A stretch of 6,222 nt of DNA from Thermocaproicibacter sp002410755 (GTDB lineage Bacteria; Bacillota; Clostridia; Oscillospirales; Acutalibacteraceae). The first letter of the stretch is position 1, and each line of letters begins with the position of its first letter. The notes under the pieces were generated by a model that saw only the letters and a program-made list of their open reading frames with translations, was not told where the DNA came from and made no database searches. The stretch covers positions 1 to 6,222 of the forward strand of contig DAITDU010000072.1 in the NCBI GenBank assembly GCA_036839715.1, given 5' to 3'. Below, in pieces: positions 1 through 4,510 of this stretch. A program made the position numbers and the translations under genes.

Positions 1-108
1 CCGCTGCATTGGCTCATAGAGAGGCAGTTCAGTCCCATTCATTACCTTTGGAGTGGAACAATAGCCCACAAAGGTCATGCCGGGAATATTCAGTACAGGC
101 ATTTTCAT
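1..108 (-). CDS. Partial unknown protein, N-terminal 36 codons
   Basis: An ATG at 108-106 opens a frame that stays open to the left edge of the window. It reads MKMPVLNIPGMTFVGYC and continues for 36 codons in all; the rest lies outside. The start overlaps the TGA of the preceding gene as ATGA (108-105), the same coupling seen elsewhere in this operon, so translation is probably by re-initiation; no strong Shine-Dalgarno site precedes it. An in-frame second ATG lies two codons later. I do not recognise the family, and the short visible part shows no motif, signal peptide or membrane segment. Support comes from the coupling and the open frame only. Confidence 0.55.
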   Translation of the reverse strand, partial: MKMPVLNIPGMTFVGYCSTPKVMNGTELPLYEPMQR

Positions 109-428
109 ACCGCAGCACCGCTTTTCTTCAAGCGAACGGACATGGCTGCCACATAATTTCGACGCCCTTCTTCATAGGTGCGATTCATGGCGGAATCAGT
201 CAGTCCGAGCAACCGCTTCGTTTTAGGATCCGGCTCAGAGCCAAAATAAGCTTCCCATTTTTTAACCCAGCAGGAGGAATACATTTCTCCACGGTGTCCG
301 GACTCATAGGCATCATTTAGAAGAGGGACAAGGCACTTCAAAAGCTCCTTTAATTCCGGCTCCATTTTTACGTGAGATTCAGTTTCTAAAGCAAGAATAA
401 CTTTTTCGGTGTTCAGAGGATATTTCAT
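105..428 (-). CDS. Small protein of unknown function, 107 aa
   Basis: The ATG at 428 is preceded by GGAG with 8 nt spacing, a good ribosome site, and the frame ends in TGA at 105 overlapping the next start. The protein is soluble and charged, with a predicted helical middle (ELKELLKCLVPLLNDAY) and a basic C-terminal part (EEGRRNYVAAMSVRLKK). There is no signal peptide, membrane segment or cysteine pair. It lies in the leftward operon after the DNA-binding genes, 3 nt after the stop of the 41-aa gene, so an early phage or mobile-element role is likely but the function is unknown. The ribosome site lies inside an inverted repeat (435-462), so translation may depend on upstream ribosomes opening that structure. 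Confidence 0.72.
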   Translation of the reverse strand: MKYPLNTEKVILALETESHVKMEPELKELLKCLVPLLNDAYESGHRGEMYSSCWVKKWEAYFGSEPDPKTKRLLGLTDSAMNRTYEEGRRNYVAAMSVRLKKSGAAV

Positions 429-431
429 TTT

Positions 432-557
432 TTACGCTCCATTCTCTTGAAACGTCGGAGCGACTATGATACACTTTATGTAAATAACCGCTTCGGCGGT
501 GGTTGTGGGCCTTTCTGCAGTGCTTTGCGGGCGTTTTGCAGATAGGTCCTTTTTCAT
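432..557 (-). CDS. Very small coupled protein, 41 aa
   Basis: The ATG at 557-555 overlaps the TGA of the upstream excisionase-like gene as ATGA. The frame runs 41 codons to TAA at 434-432, only 3 nt before the next start codon at 428. It begins MKKDLSAKRPQSTAERPTT and ends in a short hydrophobic stretch (VIYIKCIIVAPTF) before a polar tail. That stretch is too short for a confident membrane helix and could be a beta hairpin. The case that it is real is positional: it fills the only gap in the operon almost exactly, with start and stop both set for translational coupling. A longer frame at 576-379 overlaps both neighbours and reads like a shadow. The family is not recognised. Confidence 0.55.
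   Translation of the reverse strand: MKKDLSAKRPQSTAERPTTTAEAVIYIKCIIVAPTFQENGA
435..462 (-). promoter_or_regulatory. Inverted repeat covering the ribosome binding site of the 107-aa gene
   Basis: On the minus strand CGCTCC (462-457) and GGAGCG (440-435) can pair as a 6-bp stem with a 16-nt loop. The 3' arm contains the GGAG that serves the ATG at 428. Upstream ribosomes translating the 41-aa frame, whose stop is at 434-432, would run through the stem and free the site. The stem is short and may be coincidental. Confidence 0.3.
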
Positions 558-787
558 GCCTGTTTTCGGATTCCATGGAATTCTTCCAGTTGGTCTTTAT
601 GAGATTCGCTCAGGTATTCTAACAGTGAATCAAAATTAATCAGTCGCTTTCTGCCGGCCATAACGGACTTGATTTTTCCATCAACGGCAAGTTGACGGAT
701 AAAATATTTTGTAATGGATGTGCCGGGATCCATTTTCTTGAGTTCCACTACTGCTTCGTCTAAAAGGCGCATACGAGGTATGGACAT
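554..787 (-). CDS. Excisionase-like / MerR-type winged-helix DNA-binding protein, 77 aa
   Basis: The frame extends upstream to 847, but those 20 extra codons overlap the ORF6N gene. The ATG at 787, 5 nt past that gene's stop and preceded by AAGGCAGG, is the better start. The product is 77 aa. Residues about 6-58 look like a small helix-turn-helix with a wing: helix RLLDEAVVELKKMD, then TSITKYFIRQLAVDGKI as the recognition part, then VMAGRKRLINFDSLLEYL, which resembles the 'G-rr-liN-dsL--yL' end of excisionase/MerR-like DNA-binding domains in Bacillota elements. Such proteins bend DNA for excision or control early promoters. Which of these it does cannot be told from sequence. It is the fourth gene of the leftward operon and its stop is coupled by ATGA to the 41-aa gene. 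Confidence 0.78.
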   Translation of the reverse strand: MSIPRMRLLDEAVVELKKMDPGTSITKYFIRQLAVDGKIKSVMAGRKRLINFDSLLEYLSESHKDQLEEFHGIRKQA

Positions 788-792
788 GTCTA

Positions 793-1656
793 TCAGCCTG
801 CCTTTTCTCTCTCTGCGGAAGTTTTCTTTGCGTGATCGGCTTTCCATTTCTCAGCCAGCAGTTTGAATACAGGGACAGCACTGTCAAAATAATAGAAGCT
901 GTCCACTTCTTTAGGCCCGTATTTTGACTTGTCTTTCCTGTATTCGCCATACTGGTCGGTTTTTAGGCCATTGGCATTTGCAATAAGTCCAACTGCCTGA
1001 GCGGTGATTCCAAACATGCCGCCGATTTCTGCCGCACTGTAGCCTTTTTTCGTTTTCGGCAGCGGGAAGACCTCTATGCCGTCATTCAATTCCTTTGCAC
1101 CATAGCAGAGAAGAAGTTGCCGCTGCTTGTCCGTCAGCGAGGGATTGCCGGCCATCTTCACATACAGGGAAGCTTTACGAGCCTCGGAATTCTTCAGCTT
1201 GGCACTTGCAAGCATTTTCTTTGTACTATCCTCGATTGCTGGCGCACCCTTTATAACTTTACGCATATGGAAATAACCGTCGAGCAATTCGTCGTATTTG
1301 TCCCACGCAAGATCATCATCTAAAATTTTCAGAAGCTTAGCATAGCCGCGCTCAGAAAGGACATAAAGGTTATTGGCATTTCCTACTTCTGCTTTGGTGA
1401 AAACGCCCCGGTCAATCAATTCAGAAACGTATACTTTAAAAGTATCTGTTTTTAGGTCAATGATGTCTTTGCAATCTATAAACCTTTTACGGTTATTATT
1501 AATGAGCTGATTTACCTTAAATAGCTCTCTTCCATGAATCACCGCAATATCCTTCACAAGCATGGAGCGCTTGTCTGGGCCAAACCCGCCCTCAACATCA
1601 TGGAACTTCATGTTGCCGACGGTGACAAGGCCGCCAATTTTAATTTTGCGTGTCAT
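793..1656 (-). CDS. ORF6N-domain phage regulatory/antirepressor-type protein, 287 aa
   Basis: The ATG at 1656 has AGAGG 7 nt upstream and overlaps the previous gene's TGA as ATGA. Residues about 10-95 match the ORF6N domain as I know it: a basic start, then SMLVKDIAVIHGRELFKVNQ, the NNNRKRFI patch, and DIIDLKT. This domain is a DNA-binding or partner-binding module of phage antirepressors and poxvirus/baculovirus-type regulators. Residues about 205-270 form a second module, starting KKGYSAAEIGGMFGITAQAV (a helix-turn-helix) followed by ANANGLKT, like the C-terminal domain of KilA-C-type antirepressors. The middle is charged and helical. In the operon it follows a P22_AR_N antirepressor, so two antirepressor-type proteins are made together. 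Its exact target is unknown; the local repressor encoded at 2947 is the obvious candidate. Confidence 0.85.
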   Translation of the reverse strand: MTRKIKIGGLVTVGNMKFHDVEGGFGPDKRSMLVKDIAVIHGRELFKVNQLINNNRKRFIDCKDIIDLKTDTFKVYVSELIDRGVFTKAEVGNANNLYVLSERGYAKLLKILDDDLAWDKYDELLDGYFHMRKVIKGAPAIEDSTKKMLASAKLKNSEARKASLYVKMAGNPSLTDKQRQLLLCYGAKELNDGIEVFPLPKTKKGYSAAEIGGMFGITAQAVGLIANANGLKTDQYGEYRKDKSKYGPKEVDSFYYFDSAVPVFKLLAEKWKADHAKKTSAEREKAG

Positions 1657-2480
1657 GCTGTTTCCTCTTTTCTTGGTTCATAATCAATGCCATTTTTAAT
1701 TGCCATTTCCTTGATGATTGCAACGTAAATTTCAATCAGCTTTTTATCGTTTGCTATAACATCCAGCTTACTCAGTCTGTCCCGCTTTGACTTACAGACA
1801 CCCTCACCGGCCATCCGCTGCTGCATGAAGGTAAGCCGCCGCTCAAGGCTTACGCCGCCACGCATATCTACTAACCGATAAATTTCGGCCTGAATAGTTT
1901 GCATGTTCTCAAAGCCACCCATTTTTTGGGCAATTTGCACGATGAGATTGTGGGCATCTTTGCGCCATGACCGAGTATCAAGGGCGATAACGTCGCCGAT
2001 ATGGTCAATGCGCTTATTAGTGTCGGACAAGGTTTTCTGCTGCTCACGAATTGCTTTGACCGTATATTCCAGAAAATCTAGAGTTGACATCGGTTTTTGC
2101 GGCTGAATAAATGCCGCTGCAAGAACGTCTTTTGCTTTGAGCTGATACTGGACAAGCTTGTCTGCAACCTCCGGATGTTCGGTCTGCATGGTCGGGGTAA
2201 TCGTGATTTTTGCGAGCCACAGGGGGATAAAATCAATCTCAATGCACTGGACTTCCTGATTGCCGCCTTTTGTAGGGAGGACGATATTTCGTCCCCCTCG
2301 TTTGAGTACAACATCATTCTGAATACGAAGCCGTTCTGATTTCGCCTGTCCTTCGGACAAGCCGAGGCCGTCACAGATCCATTTGACACCCGCAAAGATT
2401 TTCCCGGTTTCCTCGTCTTTGGCTGCCATGAGCTCATCACCCATGAACGGGACGGCTTTAACTGATAGCTGACTGTTCAT
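1653..2480 (-). CDS. Phage antirepressor, P22_AR_N plus ORF6C domains, 275 aa
   Basis: The frame is open to 2630, but the first 50 codons run back over the upstream helix-turn-helix gene. The ATG at 2480, after a purine-rich AAGAAAGAAG, gives the usual antirepressor N-terminus (SVKAVPFMGDELMAA). Residues about 5-125 match P22_AR_N: FAGVKWICDGLGLSEGQAKS, then RLRIQNDVVL, then the IDFIPLWLAKI core and a QYQLKAKDVL helix. After a helical linker (about 130-165), residues about 195-268 match ORF6C: IYRLVDMRGGVSLERRL, the KLDVIANDKKLIEIY segment, and IIKEMAIKNG. Antirepressors of this kind bind and inactivate a phage repressor to start induction. It is the second gene of the leftward operon and ends ATGA-coupled to the ORF6N gene. 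Domain calls are from memory of the families, not a search. Confidence 0.9.
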   Translation of the reverse strand: MNSQLSVKAVPFMGDELMAAKDEETGKIFAGVKWICDGLGLSEGQAKSERLRIQNDVVLKRGGRNIVLPTKGGNQEVQCIEIDFIPLWLAKITITPTMQTEHPEVADKLVQYQLKAKDVLAAAFIQPQKPMSTLDFLEYTVKAIREQQKTLSDTNKRIDHIGDVIALDTRSWRKDAHNLIVQIAQKMGGFENMQTIQAEIYRLVDMRGGVSLERRLTFMQQRMAGEGVCKSKRDRLSKLDVIANDKKLIEIYVAIIKEMAIKNGIDYEPRKEETA

Positions 2481-2496
2481 ACTGTTTTCTTCTTTC

Positions 2497-2700
2497 TTAA
2501 TCTTGATTGTTCTGATCACTGTCACCCATATTGAGCATTTCAGCAATCTGTGGTTTGTATTTTTTACCAGCCCGAGCGCCGCGCAGAATGTCACATAGGT
2601 AAGCATTAGAAATACCAAGCTTTTGCGCAATCTGTGAATTTTTTACCCCCTTTCGAAGCATTTGTGCACGGGCTTGTATGCCAAATTCCGAATACTGCAT
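2497..2700 (-). CDS. Small helix-turn-helix regulator, Cro/XRE-like, 67 aa
   Basis: This is the first gene of the leftward operon. The ATG at 2700 has AAGGAAG 7 nt upstream and the TAA is at 2497. The short product has a clear helix-turn-helix at residues about 20-42: SQIAQKLGISNAYLCDILRG, with the A-K-G-I/S-N-Y pattern of XRE/Cro recognition helices. A basic stretch (ARAGKKYKP) and a final helix IAEMLNM follow. The tail DSDQNNQD is acidic. Its position directly opposite the repressor gene and its size suggest a Cro-like role, repressing or tuning the divergent promoters. It could also be an early activator. Sixteen nt separate it from the antirepressor start. Confidence 0.82.
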   Translation of the reverse strand: MQYSEFGIQARAQMLRKGVKNSQIAQKLGISNAYLCDILRGARAGKKYKPQIAEMLNMGDSDQNNQD

Positions 2701-2717
2701 CGTCTCACTTCCTTTTT

Positions 2718-2746
2718 ATAACAAAAATAAGCTGAACTATTGACAA
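2718..2746 (-). promoter_or_regulatory. Candidate leftward early promoter
   Basis: On the minus strand TTGTCA (2746-2741) and TGTTAT (2723-2718) are separated by 17 nt, matching the sigma-A consensus at 5 and 4 of 6 positions. Transcription would begin near 2711, giving a very short leader that keeps GGAAG ahead of the ATG at 2700. Its -35 box lies over the -35 box of the rightward promoter, so polymerase binding in the two directions should be mutually exclusive. The short leader makes this tentative. Confidence 0.35.
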
Positions 2747-2768
2747 CTGTATGAAAATATTCTACAAT
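2740..2768 (+). promoter_or_regulatory. Strong rightward promoter for the repressor transcript
   Basis: TTGACA (2740-2745), a 17-nt spacer, and TACAAT (2763-2768) form a near-perfect sigma-A promoter. It points at the repressor gene, with a start near 2775, leaving a leader of about 170 nt. One copy of the ATGAAAATATT motif (2751-2764) fills the spacer and enters the -10 box, so a protein bound there should block the promoter. Confidence 0.7.
2751..2764 (+). promoter_or_regulatory. Candidate operator copy 1
   Basis: ATGAAAATATTCTA lies between the -35 and -10 boxes of the rightward promoter. It shares its first 11 nt exactly with copy 3. Repeated sites between divergent regulator genes are typical of phage operators, but these are AT-rich and could recur by chance. 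Confidence 0.4.
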
Positions 2769-2788
2769 GTGTTTGTGAGGACAAGAAA

Positions 2789-2804
2789 TAGAAATAATTT
2801 TCAT
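2789..2804 (-). promoter_or_regulatory. Candidate operator copy 2, inverted
   Basis: The minus strand reads ATGAAAATTATTTCTA, differing from copy 3 by one extra T. It lies just downstream of the rightward transcription start, where a bound repressor would act as a roadblock. Confidence 0.35.
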
Positions 2805-2806
2805 TC

Positions 2807-2840
2807 AGCCTAATGCTTTAATTGCTATATGCTTAGGTCT
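2807..2840 (+). other. Imperfect hairpin in the repressor leader
   Basis: AGCCTAATGC (2807-2816) can pair with GCTTAGGTCT (2831-2840), with one unpaired T on each side and a 14-nt loop. It is followed by TGTTTGTTTT. In the rightward transcript this could act as a weak terminator or attenuator. The stem is weak and the T tract interrupted, so it is only suggestive. Confidence 0.2.
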
Positions 2841-2870
2841 TGTTTGTTTTACTTTTTTCATCTGTGTTTA

Positions 2871-2899
2871 TTGTAGCAGAATATTTTACACTTTGCAAT
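2871..2899 (+). promoter_or_regulatory. Weak second rightward promoter candidate
   Basis: TTGTAG (2871-2876) and TGCAAT (2894-2899) are 17 nt apart. A start near 2906 would give a leader of about 40 nt to the repressor ATG, far more usual than the 170 nt from the upstream promoter. Copy 3 of the motif would then cover the start site. Both boxes depart from consensus. Confidence 0.25.
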
Positions 2900-2905
2900 A
2901 GCAAA

Positions 2906-2920
2906 ATGAAAATATTTCTA
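2906..2920 (+). promoter_or_regulatory. Candidate operator copy 3
   Basis: ATGAAAATATTTCTA repeats copy 1, 155 nt away, and ends 15 nt before the GGAG ribosome site of the repressor gene. It is placed for autoregulation. The spacing between copies would allow looping, which is inference. Confidence 0.4.
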
Positions 2921-2946
2921 ATTAATTTCCCAATGGAGTGTGAAAT

Positions 2947-3594
2947 ATGGATTTGGTTGAAAAAATTCAGTCTTTGTGTGAACAGAATAATACCACAATA
3001 GCCCAATTGGAACGCGATTTGGACTTTAGCAAGGGCTCCATCCGTAAATGGGATACTAGCTCTCCATCCAGCGATAAATTGTTGAAAGTAGCACGTCACT
3101 TTGACATATCTATGGAGGCATTGCTAAGTAAAGAAAATATAGAAGCATCTATTCCTTATAGACTTATTAATAAAATTTGCTTTGCAACAACGCATAATAT
3201 TTTAAAATGGATTAGATTTTCTGATTTAGATAGTGAGGATTATAATGACCACCCAAATGTTTTTGATTATTTTAATCTGAGGAAGTATAAAGAATTTCAG
3301 GATGAAAATTATAATTTTACACATGATGATGCATTTTACGCAACTTATGACAATGGCGCATATTTAATAATTAAAATTATAAACAAGCAAAATAGTGAAT
3401 ATAAATATGCTCTTTTTATAATGTGTAATAATAATTATTTTTTATATGCTACAGATAAAAATCTGCCGCCATTAGAGGATCTGTTTGAAATGGTTAAAAC
3501 AAAAGTATTGGGTGTTGATGATTTCATTAATAATTTTTTAAATGACGACTTTAACAAGAATAAAGATGAAGATGCGTCTGACCTGCCTTTTTAA
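2947..3594 (+). CDS. Cro/CI-type phage repressor with SSB-like C-terminal tail, 215 aa
   Basis: The ATG follows GGAG by 8 nt. Residues 1-62 are an XRE helix-turn-helix domain: LVEKIQSLCEQNNTTIAQLE, recognition segment FSKGSIRKW, and the closing KLLKVARHFDISMEALL typical of the family. Residues about 70-190 are an alpha/beta region I do not recognise. It lacks the Ala-Gly cleavage site and Ser/Lys residues of an S24 (LexA/CI) peptidase, so RecA-stimulated self-cleavage is not expected. The last 16 residues are acidic and end DASDLPF, closely like the DDLPF/DDIPF tip of bacterial single-strand DNA-binding protein. The gene faces the leftward operon across shared promoters and probably represses it. 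After the helix-turn-helix the DNA is markedly AT-rich compared with its neighbours. Induction may rely on the antirepressors. Confidence 0.85.
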   Translation: MDLVEKIQSLCEQNNTTIAQLERDLDFSKGSIRKWDTSSPSSDKLLKVARHFDISMEALLSKENIEASIPYRLINKICFATTHNILKWIRFSDLDSEDYNDHPNVFDYFNLRKYKEFQDENYNFTHDDAFYATYDNGAYLIIKIINKQNSEYKYALFIMCNNNYFLYATDKNLPPLEDLFEMVKTKVLGVDDFINNFLNDDFNKNKDEDASDLPF

Positions 3595-3611
3595 TGTTGT
3601 GTACCAAATAA

Positions 3612-3719
3612 GCAAAATCCTCTATAGCAAATTATTACAAAAGTCAATTTGATGGACAGCGGCTTCGGTATCTTTCAAGCCGATACCAAAATTCTGCTGA
3701 TGAAATCTTCAGCGCATAA
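3612..3719 (+). pseudogene. Possible C-terminal gene remnant
   Basis: A frame without a start codon reads ANYYKSQFDGQRLRYLSSRY and on to a TAA at 3717. Its composition looks more like protein than the two other frames, and it crosses the change from AT-rich to GC-richer DNA. It could be the leftover end of a gene lost when the cargo was inserted. I do not recognise it, and 36 codons are open easily by chance. The rest of 3595-3763 shows no convincing promoter or terminator; two overlapping, mutually exclusive 6-bp hairpins lie at 3660-3687. Confidence 0.2.
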
Positions 3720-3763
3720 AAACACCCCGCACACCGCCGCCAACAGTATGCAGGTTTTAGAAG

Positions 3764-4435
3764 GTGATAACCATAGAACAGCTGTACAGCCGGATTGCCG
3801 CGTTAGGCAAAAAATATCGGGCAGATAAAATCGTCCTTTTCGGCTCCCGCGCCCGGGGCGACAATCGGGAACGCAGCGACATTGATATCGCTGTTTATGG
3901 GATGCCGGAAGAATTTCGCAGTCTGTTCTGGTCGGCCATTGACGAGCTGCCGACACTTCTGAGTGTGGACATCGTCCATATTTCGGATGGAACGGACCCC
4001 GCGCTCATCCGCAGCATTGAAAGGGATGGAATTATACTGATGAATAAGGCAGAAGAAAAATACGGTAAGCTGAAACAGGCCGTCCAGCGCCTAAAAGAGG
4101 CAATCGACGATTACCACAAAAACAAGCTGGATTCCATCCGCGACGGAGTGATTCAGCGCTTCGAGTTCTGCACAGAGCTAACATGGAAAACCGTCCGCGA
4201 ATATCTGTTGGATCAGGGGTACACCGAAATCAACAGCCCAAAATCCGTTATGCGCCAGGCGTTTGCCGACGGCCTTATCGACAGCGATCAGGCATGGATT
4301 GATTTGCTGAACGACCGGAATGCGACGTCTCATATCTATGACGAAGCGACCGCGGCACGAATTTACCAGCACATTGAAGAAAACTATTACTCCATGTTCT
4401 GTAATCTCGTTCATAAACTGGACAAGTTGATATAA
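3764..4435 (+). CDS. Fused MntA-like nucleotidyltransferase and HepT/HI0074-like HEPN protein, 223 aa
   Basis: The GTG at 3764 is the first possible start, since TAG at 3758 closes the frame upstream; the ribosome site is weak (AGG at 3752-3754). Residues 1-92 are a minimal nucleotidyltransferase: VLFGSRARGD with G27-S28, then S38-D39-I-D41, and a third acidic residue at D69 (SVDIV), so the catalytic set is complete. Residues about 94-223 are an all-helical HI0074/HepT-type domain with W-K-T-V-REYL near 141-149 and D184-R185-NATS-H190-I-Y192, the R-X4-H-X-Y motif of HEPN ribonuclease toxins. In the two-gene systems the transferase adenylylates that tyrosine to silence the toxin. The domains are normally separate genes; here they are one chain, joined at about M93. 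A toxin-antitoxin or defence cargo is likely; a substrate-binding role for the second half, as proposed for HI0074, is the alternative. Confidence 0.87.
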   Translation: MITIEQLYSRIAALGKKYRADKIVLFGSRARGDNRERSDIDIAVYGMPEEFRSLFWSAIDELPTLLSVDIVHISDGTDPALIRSIERDGIILMNKAEEKYGKLKQAVQRLKEAIDDYHKNKLDSIRDGVIQRFEFCTELTWKTVREYLLDQGYTEINSPKSVMRQAFADGLIDSDQAWIDLLNDRNATSHIYDEATAARIYQHIEENYYSMFCNLVHKLDKLI

Positions 4436-4510
4436 AAAAGCCGCTCCCTCCTATTGCAAGTAGAAGAAAGCGGCTCACCATCAGCAGGGCTGATAGTACG
4501 AAATAATCGC
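4433..4510 (-). ncRNA. Candidate leftward small RNA, about 78 nt
   Basis: An extended -10 box (TGATACAAT, 4525-4517) predicts a start at the G at 4510, and a hairpin with a U tract predicts the end near 4433. The RNA would hold two hairpins: ATCAGC-CCT-GCTGAT (4494-4480) and a 15-bp stem at 4475-4439. The stem is closed by G-U pairs only when read leftward; rightward these become A-C mismatches, so the leftward RNA is the likely product. It contains no good reading frame. It abuts the MNT-HEPN stop codon without entering the coding region except at the U tract. The arrangement recalls antisense RNAs of type I toxin loci in Bacillota, but no toxin frame is present here. Confidence 0.45.
4434..4475 (-). 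terminator. Rho-independent terminator, leftward
   Basis: Minus-strand arms at 4475-4461 and 4453-4439 pair over 15 bp, with seven Watson-Crick pairs at the base and three G-U pairs higher up. The loop is CUUGCAA, followed by five further U (4438-4434). It ends the small RNA and also protects the convergent MNT-HEPN gene from leftward read-through. Confidence 0.72.

Noticed and set aside
9..320. Plus-strand frame of 103 codons
   Set aside because: It lies opposite the well-supported 107-aa gene and has no ribosome site or recognisable protein features.
487..500. ACCGC-TTCG-GCGGT hairpin as a terminator
   Set aside because: The stem is only 5 bp, neither strand has a T tract after it, and it lies within the 41-aa coding frame.
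379..576. 65-codon minus-strand frame
   Set aside because: It overlaps the ends of two better-supported genes, has low-complexity basic content, and competes with the 41-aa frame whose start and stop fit the operon much better.
788..847. 20-codon upstream extension of the excisionase-like gene
   Set aside because: It runs over the end of the ORF6N gene. The ATG at 787, 5 nt past that stop, is preceded by a purine-rich site.
2481..2630. N-terminal extension of the antirepressor frame (50 codons with a hydrophobic start)
   Set aside because: It would overlap most of the helix-turn-helix gene and look like a signal peptide on a DNA-regulatory protein. The ATG at 2480 begins the recognised domain.
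3660..3687. Overlapping hairpins CGGCTT/AAGCCG and GGTATC/GATACC as a terminator for the repressor
   Set aside because: There is no T run following and the two stems exclude each other. No convincing terminator was seen between the repressor and the cargo gene.
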